DNA of 64,000 nt, from the NCBI RefSeq assembly GCF_900111005.1, contig NZ_FOFV01000015.1:1-64000 (forward strand), read 5' to 3'. Below are positions 56,946-64,000 of this stretch, one piece after another. A program made the translations under genes and the position numbers. The notes below the pieces were generated by a model that did no database searches, had not been told where the DNA came from, and worked only from the letters and a program-made list of their open reading frames with translations. Source of the stretch: Lentzea albida (lineage in GTDB: Bacteria > Actinomycetota > Actinomycetes > Mycobacteriales > Pseudonocardiaceae). Position 1 is the first letter of the stretch, and each line of letters starts with the position of its first letter.

Positions 56946-58453
56946 GGAGCGCCCCTCGTCGTCGAGATGCACAGACTAGGAGACGGGGAGAAGTCGTAGT
57001 GCGACACCGGGAAGCTGGCGGCGGCGCGGTGTGCGCTCGCGGTCGACGTCGGTCGCAGCAGGGTGGCCTCGCCGTGCTGGTTGAAGTAGTAGCTGCGGGC
57101 GGTGGCGCACTGGCCGAGGGAGAACACCGTGTTCTGCTTGACCTTCGTGCGCATGCGGTCGAGGAACTCGTCGTTGGCGCGCCGGGTGATCTCGAAAGTC
57201 GATGCGCCGCGGGAGCGCATCGCCGTGAACAGGCGGCGCATGTGCGTCATCTGGCACTCGATCGTCGTGAAGTACGACAGGCCGCTGTAGGAGTACGGGC
57301 TGTTGAGCGACAGGTAGTTCGGGAACCCCGGCACGGTCACGCCCTCGTAGGCCTGGAAGCGGTTCTGCCGCCACCACGCGCCCAGGTCCTCGCCGTCGCG
57401 GCCGATGACCTCGAACGCCGGGAAGTTGGTGTCCCAGAGGTCGAATCCCGTTGCGAGCACGAGAACGTCGACCTCGGTGCGGCCGTCCGCGGTGACGATG
57501 CCGGTCTCGTCGACGCGGTCGATCGTGGACGTTTCGAGGTGCACGTGCGGGCGCGTGAACGTGCGGAAGTAGTCGTTGGAGAACGTGGGGCGCCTGCAGC
57601 CGAACGAGTAGTCCGGCGTGAGCTTGTCGCGGAGCGCCGGATCGCGGACCTGCCGGCGCAGGTGCGCGCGGCACCACAGCTCGGCCAGGCGGTTCGCGAC
57701 GCGCAACTGCTTGTAGCGGACCACTCCCGAGATCATCATCAGTTCCAGGACGGAGCTGCCCAGCCACCGCACGGCCCGTTGGACGAGCGGCAGGCGTGCG
57801 AACACCTTCCTGACCGCCGGCGGGATCGGGAGGTCGGGCTTCGGGCTGACCCAGATCGGCGTGCGCTGGAAGACGGTCAGGGCGGACGCCTCCCTGGCCA
57901 GTTCCGGGATCAGTTGCACAGCGGTCGCGCCGGTGCCGATGACCGCGATCCGCTTGCCCGTCAGGTCGCACGGCTCCCATGCGGCCGTGTGGACGACCTC
58001 GCCCCGGAACGAGTCGATGCCCGCGATGTCCGGCTTCCTCGGCATCGACAGGAAGCCCGTGGCGGTCACGAGGTACCGCGCGGTGACGATCTCCCCGCCC
58101 GCACTCACCTCCCAGTGCTCGCCCTGCCAGCGGGCGCCGGTCACGGTCACGCCGAAGCGCATCAACGGTTTCAGCCCGTACTTCACGGCCACGTGCTCGG
58201 CGTAGCGCTTGAGCTCCTCGCCGGGTGCGAACAGCCGTGACCAGTGCGGATTCGGCTCGAACGAGTACGAGTAGGTCGAGGACGGGATGTCCACGGCGAG
58301 GCCCGGGTAGCGGTTCACGTGCCAGGTGCCGCCCAGGTCGTCCTCGCGCTCGAGGATCAGCAGGTCGTGCAGTCCGAGCCGTTTCAGCTCGATGGCCGCG
58401 CCCATGCCGCCGAACCCCGCCCCGACCACGACCGCGTCGTACCGCCTGGTCAT
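56942..58453 (-). CDS. Flavin-containing (Baeyer-Villiger-type) monooxygenase
   Basis: A 503-residue class B flavoprotein monooxygenase. FAD motif GAGFGGMGAAIELKRLG (about 11-27), NADPH motif GTGATAVQLIPELARE, and between them FRGEVVHTAAWEP, which matches the F-x-G-x3-H-x3-W fingerprint of Baeyer-Villiger monooxygenases (final P/D is E). Substrate would be a ketone. It is regulated together with the lysoplasmalogenase-like gene and faces a TetR gene across tandem operator repeats. ATG start; no strong ribosome-binding site is visible. Confidence 0.9.
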   Translation of the reverse strand: MTRRYDAVVVGAGFGGMGAAIELKRLGLHDLLILEREDDLGGTWHVNRYPGLAVDIPSSTYSYSFEPNPHWSRLFAPGEELKRYAEHVAVKYGLKPLMRFGVTVTGARWQGEHWEVSAGGEIVTARYLVTATGFLSMPRKPDIAGIDSFRGEVVHTAAWEPCDLTGKRIAVIGTGATAVQLIPELAREASALTVFQRTPIWVSPKPDLPIPPAVRKVFARLPLVQRAVRWLGSSVLELMMISGVVRYKQLRVANRLAELWCRAHLRRQVRDPALRDKLTPDYSFGCRRPTFSNDYFRTFTRPHVHLETSTIDRVDETGIVTADGRTEVDVLVLATGFDLWDTNFPAFEVIGRDGEDLGAWWRQNRFQAYEGVTVPGFPNYLSLNSPYSYSGLSYFTTIECQMTHMRRLFTAMRSRGASTFEITRRANDEFLDRMRTKVKQNTVFSLGQCATARSYYFNQHGEATLLRPTSTASAHRAAASFPVSHYDFSPSPSLCISTTRGAP

Positions 58454-58472
58454 CCCGGCCTCCCGACTCGAA

Positions 58473-58510
58473 CGGAACCGTGTGTCAGTTTCGGAACCGT
58501 ATGTCAGTTC
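58473..58510. promoter_or_regulatory. Tandem 19-bp operator repeats between TetR and monooxygenase genes
   Basis: Two adjacent copies, CGGAACCGTGTGTCAGTTT (58473-58491) and CGGAACCGTATGTCAGTTC (58492-58510), differ at two positions. Each unit is partly palindromic with half-sites CRGAACYG. They lie 19 bases after the divergent monooxygenase start and 28 bases before the -10 box of the TetR gene. Confidence 0.7.
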
Positions 58511-58538
58511 TGAGGTGATCGCAAGAGTCCGCAGGTCA

Positions 58539-58544
58539 TAGACT
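58539..58544 (+). promoter_or_regulatory. -10 box of the TetR gene, leaderless
   Basis: TAGACT lies 7 bases before the ATG, with no Shine-Dalgarno sequence. Together with the tandem repeats just upstream it suggests autoregulation. Confidence 0.45.
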
Positions 58545-58551
58545 TGGGCGC

Positions 58552-59178
58552 ATGACGTCCAGTGCCGAGCCCGTCAGCCGCGCCGAGCGCAAGAAGCAGG
58601 AGTTGCGCCGCGAGATCATCGACGCGGCCTTCGACTGCTTCGCCGAACGCGGTTACCACGCCACGGGGATCGCCGACGTCGCCGCGCGGCTCGGCATCGG
58701 GCACGGCACGTTCTACCGCTACTTCCAGAACAAGCGGGACATCGTCGACCACGTGGTGGACGACCTGGTGGGGCGCATCACCGGCGCCCTGACGGCCGAG
58801 AACGCGCCGGACGCGGTGTCGACGCTCGACGAGTACCGCGCGCAGTCCGCGCGCATCGGCGAGGCGCTGGGCCGCATCTTCGGCGAGGACCCGCGTGTGC
58901 CGCGCCTGCTGCTGTTCGAGGCGCCCGGCATCGACCGGGCGATGGCCGAGCGGATCCTCGACCTGTTCGACCTCGCCGCCGCGCTGACGGCCGCCTACCT
59001 CTCGCACGGCGTCGAACTCGGTTACCTGCGCGCTGATCTCGACGTCGAGAACACGGCCAGGGCCATCAACGGCATGATCCTCGGCACGGCCATCTCGTCG
59101 TTGCGCGCGCCGGAAGCCCAAGCGGCACAAAGCGAAGCACTGCGGCGCGTGATGTACGACGGCATCGCGGCCCGCTGA
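58552..59178 (+). CDS. TetR/AcrR-family transcriptional regulator
   Basis: A 208-residue repressor. The N-terminal HTH is standard: ELRREIIDAAFDCFAERGYH, then TGIADVAARLGIGHGTFYRY and FQNKRDIVDHVVDD. The C-terminal ligand domain (about 75-208) is all-helical. It almost certainly binds the tandem 19-bp repeats and controls the divergent monooxygenase and lysoplasmalogenase-like genes; the ligand may be a ketone or lipid. Followed by a strong terminator. Confidence 0.92.
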   Translation: MTSSAEPVSRAERKKQELRREIIDAAFDCFAERGYHATGIADVAARLGIGHGTFYRYFQNKRDIVDHVVDDLVGRITGALTAENAPDAVSTLDEYRAQSARIGEALGRIFGEDPRVPRLLLFEAPGIDRAMAERILDLFDLAAALTAAYLSHGVELGYLRADLDVENTARAINGMILGTAISSLRAPEAQAAQSEALRRVMYDGIAAR

Positions 59179-59189
59179 CCCGGAACGCG

Positions 59190-59223
59190 GAAGGGCCCGA
59201 CCGGCGAACCGGTCGGGCCCTTC
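59190..59223. terminator. Bidirectional hairpin terminator between TetR and tachylectin-like genes
   Basis: A perfect 15-bp stem (59190-59204 and 59209-59223) with a CGAA tetraloop, between the ends of two convergent genes. The CGAA loop is the same as in the tRNA terminator. Confidence 0.85.
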
Positions 59224-59251
59224 GTCACCGCGGGAAGAACCGCTTGCCCGA

Positions 59252-60040
59252 TCAGCCGATCAGGCGGGTGCCGTTCCAGCCCCAGCCGCGCACGGTGGGG
59301 ACCCAGTTGCTCGCCGCGTCGAGCGCGTATTCGAGCAGCGTGCCATCGGTGGTGACGACCGTGAAGTGCTCGGCGTCGTTACCGGCGATGAGACGCATCC
59401 AGGTGTTGTCGGAACCGTCGTTCTCGCGGAACTCCTGCAGGCCGGTCGACGTGTTGACCCACCACGACAGGGTGTTCAGCTCGTCGCCCTTGAGCTCGAA
59501 GAAGAGGAACTGGTCGAGACCCGTGATGCTCCTCGTGCCCTGCCAGCCCCAGCCGCGGACGACCTTGGACAGGTTGTTGGAGCCGTCGAACGTCCAGTAG
59601 GCGAGCTCGCCCTGGTTGTTGATCTCGATGAACTGGTTGCCCGCGACGCCCGTCACGAGGCGCGCGTTGTCCCAGCCCTGCCCGACGACGGCCTCGATGT
59701 ACGTGCCGCCGTTCCACGTCCACTTGGACAGGCGGCCGTCACCCTTGACCTCCAGGAACGTCTGGTTGTCGAGGGTCGTGATGGCGCGGGTGTTCTGCCA
59801 GCCCCAGCCGCGGAGCTGCTTGGCGTAGCTCTCGCCGGAACGCTGCCAGTGCACGAGCTCACCGACGCCGTTGATCTCCAGGAACGACTGGCCGTCGGTC
59901 GTGAGGGGCTTCGGTCCCCGCTCGCGCTCGACACCCTTGATGGACGGAACATCCCCCTGCGCGGAGCTCGGCGCCGCGCTGACGACGGTGATCATCGCCG
60001 CGAGGCCGGCGACAGCCGCGATTGCACGCTTCAAACGCAT
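59252..60040 (-). CDS. Secreted tachylectin-like beta-propeller lectin
   Basis: A 262-residue exported protein. The signal peptide MRLKRAIAAVAGLAAMITVV runs to about SSAQG. The mature protein has five similar blades of about 45 residues, each with F-x-E-x-x-G-x-G-x-L-x-x-W and ending in a GWGW or GQGW turn (RGWGWQNTRAITTL, GQGWDNARLVTGV, RGWGWQGTRSITGL, a degenerate fourth, RGWGWNGTRLIG). This is the tachylectin-2 five-bladed propeller, which binds N-acetyl-hexosamines, one site per blade. The fourth blade (WWVNTSTGLQEF) is least regular. GGGGGAAG is 8 bases before the ATG. Confidence 0.88.
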   Translation of the reverse strand: MRLKRAIAAVAGLAAMITVVSAAPSSAQGDVPSIKGVERERGPKPLTTDGQSFLEINGVGELVHWQRSGESYAKQLRGWGWQNTRAITTLDNQTFLEVKGDGRLSKWTWNGGTYIEAVVGQGWDNARLVTGVAGNQFIEINNQGELAYWTFDGSNNLSKVVRGWGWQGTRSITGLDQFLFFELKGDELNTLSWWVNTSTGLQEFRENDGSDNTWMRLIAGNDAEHFTVVTTDGTLLEYALDAASNWVPTVRGWGWNGTRLIG

Positions 60041-60203
60041 GTTTCGACTTCCCCCAAAGAAATCTGTCGTGTCCGACGCCGCCATCTAAGCGGCACCAAG
60101 CGCAGGTCACAACCTATTTGTGCGCTATGCGTAACGCCTGCGACACACCGGGCGATGGAGGAGGTGCGCGGTGCTCCGCGCTTTTCCGGAACCGGGAAAC
60201 CGT

Positions 60204-61394
60204 TTACCGCAGCCACGTCCGCGCGGCGACGACGAGAGCGGCCACTCCGGTGGACAGCGTCGGCTCGACGTCCGGCGCGTACTCGGGGGAGTGGTTCATC
60301 GCGACCGGCCTGCCGGGCTCGCGGCGGCCGAAGTCGGTGCCGCCGAGGAACCAGAACACGGTCGGAACCCCTGCGGCAGAACCGAAAACGCCGACGTCCT
60401 CGCTGGCGTTGACCACCGCGCCGGGGATCAGGTTCTCCTTGCCGAAGCGCTCGGCGAACGCGGCCATCGTCGTCGTGGTCGCGTCCGGGTCGGACACGAG
60501 CACGGGAGTGCCGTCGTGCCAGTCGAACTCGGGCTCGCGCGGTGCACCGGACGCGGCGGCCTCGGCACGCGCGATCCGTTCAACTGCGGCACGCACGACG
60601 CCGCGCACTTGCTCGTTGAACGTCCGGATGTTGACGCCGATCTCGGCCGTCTCCGGGATGACGTTCTCCTTGGTGCCGGCGTGCAACCGGCCCACCGTGA
60701 CGACCGCCCTCTCGGACGGCGCCACCTCGCGCGCGACGATGCCCTGCAGCCGCACGACGGTGTGCGCGGCCATCAGCACCGGGTCGACCGCGCCCTCGGG
60801 TGCCGAACCGTGGCCGCCGCGCCCGAACAGCGTGACGCGCACCGAGTCGGACGCCGCCATGACCGGACCGCTGCCGTACGCGATCATTCCGGCGGGCAGC
60901 GGGCTGACGTGTTGCGCCAGCACGACTTCCGGCTTGCCGAACCGCTCGAACAGCCCGTCGCCGACCATGTCCCGGGCGCCCCGGCCCAGTTCCTCCGCCG
61001 GTTGGAACACGACGAGCAGCGTTCCGGCCCACTCCTCGCGGGTCCGCGCGAGCTCGGCGGCCGCCCCGACGAGGCACGTCGCGTGCATGTCGTGTCCGCA
61101 CGCGTGCGCCACCGGCACGTCCTCACCGTCCACAGTGGTCGCCCGAGCCGTTGAGGCGTAGGGGAGCCGCGTCGTCTCCTCGACGGGCAACGCGTCGATG
61201 TCCGCGCGGAGCATGACGAGCGGGCCGTCGCCGTTGCGCAGCACGCCCACCACACCGGTGCCGCCGACCTCGGTGGTGACCTCGTACCCCAACGGCCGCA
61301 ACGCGTCCGCCAGCACGCCGGCCGTGCGGAACTCCTGCAGCGACAGCTCCGGGTGCTGGTGCAGGTCGCGGTAGAGCGCGTGCAGGTCGGGCAC
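60204..61394 (-). CDS. M20-family amidohydrolase
   Basis: A 396-residue zinc or manganese metallohydrolase of the IAA-amino acid/hippurate hydrolase group (M20D). It begins DLHQHPELSLQEFRTAG. Metal and catalytic residues are in place: RADIDALPVEE, ACGHDMHATC, QPAEELGRGARDM, VLAQHVSPLPAG, NASEDVGVFG and AMNHSPEYAPD. It cleaves an N-acyl group from an amino acid or peptide. GTG start with GAGGAGGAG in front. The upstream neighbour on the strand (methyltransferase) ends 66 bases away. Confidence 0.92.
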   Translation of the reverse strand: MPDLHALYRDLHQHPELSLQEFRTAGVLADALRPLGYEVTTEVGGTGVVGVLRNGDGPLVMLRADIDALPVEETTRLPYASTARATTVDGEDVPVAHACGHDMHATCLVGAAAELARTREEWAGTLLVVFQPAEELGRGARDMVGDGLFERFGKPEVVLAQHVSPLPAGMIAYGSGPVMAASDSVRVTLFGRGGHGSAPEGAVDPVLMAAHTVVRLQGIVAREVAPSERAVVTVGRLHAGTKENVIPETAEIGVNIRTFNEQVRGVVRAAVERIARAEAAASGAPREPEFDWHDGTPVLVSDPDATTTTMAAFAERFGKENLIPGAVVNASEDVGVFGSAAGVPTVFWFLGGTDFGRREPGRPVAMNHSPEYAPDVEPTLSTGVAALVVAARTWLR

Positions 61395-61460
61395 CGTCTC
61401 CTCCTCGGTTCGGGCCGAGCACCGAGGACGGCGGCCAGCGCGTCGATGATAGGCGCGCGC

Positions 61461-62198
61461 TCAGCGCCGTGACACGACGAGCCGGAACCCGGCGTCCCAC
61501 GAGTCGAGGCCGAGCAGGTCCTGATGCCGTTCGTGCCACCGGCCGGTCTCCAGGTCCGCGCGCAGCCGGGAGATCCCGCGCTCGACGGCCACCGGGTCGG
61601 TCTGGGCGAGGGCCGAGCACGCGCGGCGGACGCCGGGGTCGAGGTATGCGGCGGGGCGCCGCCAGTGGGCCGGGAACACGCCGTCGGTGAAGTCCCAGGG
61701 CACCGGCAGGGGCAGGACGGTGTCCGCGCCCAGTTCGTCCGCGATGTCGTCGGCGGACGGCCGGCCGAGCTCGAGCGCGGCGATCTCCGGCACGTACTCG
61801 CGCACGAACCAGAACTCGGTGTGCCGGCGCGTGTCGTAGGCGAGGACGACCCGCAGCGGCGCGACCCGGCGGAGTTCGGCGAGCCCCGCCCGCCAGTCGG
61901 TCCAGTGGTGCACGGTGAGCACGGCCAGCACGGCGTCGACCGCGTTGCCCCGCAACGGAAGCGCTTCGGCCACGGCGCGAACGGCCGGGCTCGCGCCCGG
62001 CGGCCGCTGGCCGATCATCCCGGCGGACGGCTCCAGCGCCACCACCGTCCGATCGCGCGGTTCGTAGGAACCGGTGCCCGCGCCGACGTCCGCGACGGAG
62101 CGGGCGGTGCCGAGCGCGGAGGCGATCTCGGTCATCCACCGCGGATCGGTGCGCCGTCCCGACGCGTACCCGGCACCGATGTCGTCGTACAGGACCAC
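61461..62198 (-). CDS. Class I SAM-dependent methyltransferase
   Basis: A 245-residue methyltransferase of the UbiE/Methyltransf_11 type: YDDIGAGYASGRRTDP at the start, SAM motif I VADVGAGTGSYEP (about 33-45), acidic loop VVALEPSAGMIGQR, and motif DAVLAVLTVHHWTDWRAGLA, the usual post-II segment. The frame is open far upstream; the GTG at 62198 was chosen because homology starts at VVLYDDIGAGY and GGGGGCGG lies before it. Substrate unknown. Confidence 0.82.
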   Translation of the reverse strand: MVLYDDIGAGYASGRRTDPRWMTEIASALGTARSVADVGAGTGSYEPRDRTVVALEPSAGMIGQRPPGASPAVRAVAEALPLRGNAVDAVLAVLTVHHWTDWRAGLAELRRVAPLRVVLAYDTRRHTEFWFVREYVPEIAALELGRPSADDIADELGADTVLPLPVPWDFTDGVFPAHWRRPAAYLDPGVRRACSALAQTDPVAVERGISRLRADLETGRWHERHQDLLGLDSWDAGFRLVVSRR

Positions 62199-62290
62199 GT
62201 CCGCCCCCAGCAGGTCGATGTCCTTCGAACCTAGCGATTCCCCTGTGCCGGCTGGTCGCCGAGCAGGGGCGCCTCCTGAGCCGGAGCTGG

Positions 62291-63043
62291 TCAGACCTGG
62301 ACCTGTCCTCCGTCCACGAAGAACTCGGCCCCGGTGGAGAACGAGCTCTGCTCGCTCGCGAGGAACGCGGCCATCGCGGCGACCTCCTCGGGCCTGCCCA
62401 TGCGCTTGAGGGCGGTCGAGGAGGCGAGCGCCTCCTGGAAGTCCGCGGTGCTCTGACCGGCCTCGGCGGCGAGACCGGCGATGGCGGGCGTCTCGACCGG
62501 GCCCGGTGTGATCACGTTGACCCTGATCCCGCGTGGTGCGAGCTCGGCGGCGAACGTGCGCCCCAGGCTGCGGATGGCGGCCTTCGACGCGGCGTACACG
62601 CCCATGCCGGGAACGCCCTGGCTCGTGGTGGACGACGACAGCAGGATCACCGTCGTACCGGTTCCCATCAGCGGCAACGCCTTCTGCACGGTCTGCAGCG
62701 TGCCCTTGACGTTGACCCCGAACTCGTGGTCGAACTGCTTTTCGGTGGCGTCCACGAGGCCGGCCGTCGTCCCCAGGCCCGCGTTCGCGACGACGGTGTC
62801 GAGGGTGCGGCCGTCCTGGCGGACGACGTCGAAGAGGTGGTCGAGGTCGGAGGCCACGGACACGTCGCAGCGCACCGCCACGGCGTTCGGCCCGATCTCC
62901 TTCGCGGCCGTCTCCAGCTCGGCCTCGCGCCGGCCGGTCAGGTAGACCCGCGCGCCGTCGTCGGCGAAGCGCTGCGCGATGGCGCGCCCGATCCCGGTCG
63001 AGCCGCCGGTGACGAGCGCCGTCTTGCCGGTCATCGTTCCCAT
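62291..63043 (-). CDS. SDR-family oxidoreductase, probable Rrf2 target
   Basis: A 250-residue classical SDR: TGGSTGIGRAIAQRF (about 10-24), a basic residue after it (GRREAEL, NADPH type), ANAG, catalytic YAASK, then VITPGPVETPAIAGLA and the closing FFVDGGQVQV. An ATG at 63034 is an alternative start. Seventeen bases upstream lies the palindrome GTAACCAAAATTGTTAC, also present before the Rrf2 gene. Such SDR/Rrf2 pairs usually respond to electrophile or redox stress. Confidence 0.9.
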   Translation of the reverse strand: MGTMTGKTALVTGGSTGIGRAIAQRFADDGARVYLTGRREAELETAAKEIGPNAVAVRCDVSVASDLDHLFDVVRQDGRTLDTVVANAGLGTTAGLVDATEKQFDHEFGVNVKGTLQTVQKALPLMGTGTTVILLSSSTTSQGVPGMGVYAASKAAIRSLGRTFAAELAPRGIRVNVITPGPVETPAIAGLAAEAGQSTADFQEALASSTALKRMGRPEEVAAMAAFLASEQSSFSTGAEFFVDGGQVQV

Positions 63044-63059
63044 GATCCACCAATCAGAA

Positions 63060-63076
63060 GTAACCAAAATTGTTAC
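63060..63076. promoter_or_regulatory. 17-bp palindrome, candidate Rrf2 operator (SDR side)
   Basis: GTAACCAAAATTGTTAC, arms GTAAC and GTTAC, located 17 bases before the SDR start. It is AT-rich in GC-rich surroundings and nearly equal to the copy before the Rrf2 gene. Confidence 0.7.
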
Positions 63077-63120
63077 ATCGGAGGTCGGCGTGAGCCCCGG
63101 CCGGGGTCGCGCGAGTTTTC

Positions 63121-63552
63121 CTAGTGAGGGGCGAGGACGTCTCTGAGGACGTCCTCCACGGTCGTGTCGGCCAGTTCGGCCCGAAGGGTCTGTTCGAGCC
63201 GGTCGTACACGGAGTTCATGGCGGGCTGGATGCGCGCGCCCACCACGCAGTCCTGCTTCGGCTCACCCCGGTGCATGCCGAACAGCGGGCCGGGGTCGAT
63301 CGCCTCGTAGACGTCCAGCAGCGTGATGCCGGCCAGGTCGCGGGTCACCGTCCAGCCGGCGCCGGAGCCGCGCTGCGACTTCACCAGCCCGGCCGCGCGC
63401 AGTTCGCCGAGCAGGCGCCGGATCACCACGGGATTGGTGTTGACGCTGGTGGCGACCTGTTCGGAGGTGGCGATGCCGTTGCCGAGGCGCTCGTTCAGGC
63501 CGATCCACGCCAGGGCGTGCACGGCCACGGTCAGCCTGCTGTTCGCGCTCAC
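63121..63552 (-). CDS. Rrf2-family transcriptional regulator
   Basis: A 143-residue Rrf2 protein. The winged helix includes SRLTVAVHALAWIGLNERLG, TSEQVATSVNTNPVVIRRLL and the wing GLVKSQRGSGAGWTVTRDLA; LLDVYEAIDPGPLF follows. It has a single Cys (KQDCVVGAR), unlike the three-Cys Fe-S members (IscR, NsrR), so it resembles the YwnA/one-Cys thiol sensors. GTG at 63552 has GGAGG 6 bases upstream; the longer upstream frame is not supported. It likely represses itself and the SDR gene through the shared palindromes. Confidence 0.9.
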   Translation of the reverse strand: MSANSRLTVAVHALAWIGLNERLGNGIATSEQVATSVNTNPVVIRRLLGELRAAGLVKSQRGSGAGWTVTRDLAGITLLDVYEAIDPGPLFGMHRGEPKQDCVVGARIQPAMNSVYDRLEQTLRAELADTTVEDVLRDVLAPH

Positions 63553-63573
63553 CGCCACCTCCTCCCGTTGGAA

Positions 63574-63590
63574 GTAACCGTAATTGTTAC
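63574..63590. promoter_or_regulatory. 17-bp palindrome, candidate Rrf2 operator (own gene)
   Basis: GTAACCGTAATTGTTAC lies 21 bases before the Rrf2 start. It matches the SDR-side palindrome in 15 of 17 positions. Confidence 0.7.
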
Positions 63591-63633
63591 GACAGCCCGG
63601 CGCAACTCGCCGCCGGCCCGGCCGAGATCGCGG

Positions 63634-63647
63634 GTAACAATTCGGTT
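63634..63647. promoter_or_regulatory. Imperfect third copy of the Rrf2 box
   Basis: GTAACAATTCGGTT keeps one GTAACAATT half-site and a degraded second half. It is about 60 bases before the DUF1996-like gene and could extend the regulator's reach to it. Confidence 0.35.
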
Positions 63648-63681
63648 GAGCCGATGAACCTCTCCGTACGTACTCCCGGTC

Positions 63682-63711
63682 ATGCGCCGCATGAGCGAGG
63701 AGTACGTATGA
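63682..63711 (+). other. Possible nine-codon leader ORF overlapping the next start
   Basis: ATG CGC CGC ATG AGC GAG GAG TAC GTA TGA encodes MRRMSEEYV and its stop overlaps the start of the DUF1996-like gene (ATGA). The GAG GAG codons also form that gene's Shine-Dalgarno sequence. It may be coincidence. Confidence 0.25.
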
Positions 63712-64000
63712 CGCACCGAGTGACGGACAGACGGAAGTTCCGCCTGATCGCTTCGTTGTCGGCGGTGGCCGTGGTCGCGGCGGGCACCGCCACGGTGGCG
63801 TTGGCCGCCAAGAACGGTGAGCCGGCACCGCTCACCGCGTTCGTACCCATTGAGCAGGTGGGCAAGAACGTCGTCGAGCCGAAGGTCGGGAAGAACGGCG
63901 CCGCAGGCGTGTTCACCGTGGACTGCGGCACGAACGAGAACGGCAAGTTCAGCGCCGACAACCCGGTCGCCCAGCCGGGTCTGAAGCACGGTGCCCAGCA
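63708..64000 (+). CDS. DUF1996-like secreted protein (cut by window end)
   Basis: The first 97 codons of a gene open to the window edge. The N-terminus MTHRVTDRRKFRLIASLSAV, continuing AVVAAGTATVALAAK, is a signal peptide or anchor. The following VDCGTNENGKFSADNPVAQP and GLKHGAQ resemble the start of DUF1996, a domain found in secreted proteins of actinobacteria and fungi that usually continues with an H-x-H-D motif (outside the window). GCGAGGAG lies 7 bases upstream of the ATG. Confidence 0.7.
   Translation, partial: MTHRVTDRRKFRLIASLSAVAVVAAGTATVALAAKNGEPAPLTAFVPIEQVGKNVVEPKVGKNGAAGVFTVDCGTNENGKFSADNPVAQPGLKHGAQ

Overview
The window is chromosomal DNA of a high-GC actinomycete. It looks like a member of the Pseudonocardiaceae (Lentzea, Lechevalieria or Saccharothrix type), but the genus is inferred from general gene content, not from a marker gene. 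Supporting points are the GC-rich third codon positions, many GTG starts, frequent ATGA/GTGA stop-start overlaps, TAnnnT boxes 6 to 7 bases before start codons without a Shine-Dalgarno sequence, a SigK/RskA pair with a fasciclin lipoprotein, WXG100-type secretion genes, a mycothiol-dependent-enzyme homologue, LAL-type LuxR regulators and P450s. There is no rRNA, integrase, transposase or CRISPR array. One tRNA-Lys(CTT) is present.

Layout. 0.1-12 kb: an acyl-CoA dehydrogenase, a BNR-repeat protein with a MoaD/ThiS-like partner, a quinone oxidoreductase behind a MerR-type promoter, an aromatic amino acid lyase homologue with an altered MIO triad, a SNF2 helicase/SWIM-finger pair and a secreted esterase-like protein. 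12.2-13.0 kb: a gene-free, G-rich stretch with five degenerate copies of a roughly 45-base unit. 13-21 kb: a GlsB-like membrane protein, a DUF2786 protein, a FolP2-like dihydropteroate synthase, small unknowns, a P450 and a LAL regulator.

20.5-31.9 kb is the most unusual part. A type II Wadjet-like operon (jetA-jetB-jetC) lacks the jetD nuclease gene that completes the four-gene set. Where jetD would be expected there is a convergent pair: a DEDDh-exonuclease-fold protein that has lost three of its five catalytic residues, and a conserved unknown protein whose end overlaps jetC. Upstream, on the same strand and only 63 bases away, is a fully overlapping five-gene type VII secretion accessory operon: YbaB-like, EspC/WXG-like, a large WXG protein, and two membrane proteins carrying three copies of one cysteine-containing domain. 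A type VII-associated SseB-like gene is divergent.

32-43 kb: a cytosine permease, an orphan histidine kinase, a secreted DUF4082 protein, a two-subunit molybdenum hydroxylase, an ion transporter with a universal stress protein, a TIM-barrel glycosidase-like protein, a microbial PARG-like protein and an RHH regulator with phased operator boxes. 43-52 kb: a compact tailoring and export set (DUF4097 protein, DrrAB-like transporter, P450, SDR, fatty acid desaturase, PHBH-type monooxygenase, two-domain O-methyltransferase). It resembles the edge of, or a very small, biosynthetic cluster without a core synthase. 52-54 kb: sigK-rskA diverging from a fasciclin lipoprotein, both behind near-identical candidate SigK promoters. 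54-64 kb: a CPBP protease, a mycothiol-enzyme homologue, tRNA-Lys, a lysoplasmalogenase-like gene with a Baeyer-Villiger-type monooxygenase facing a TetR regulator across tandem operators, a tachylectin-like propeller, an M20 amidohydrolase, a methyltransferase, and an SDR/Rrf2 pair sharing a 17-base palindrome. A DUF1996-like secreted protein is cut by the right edge.
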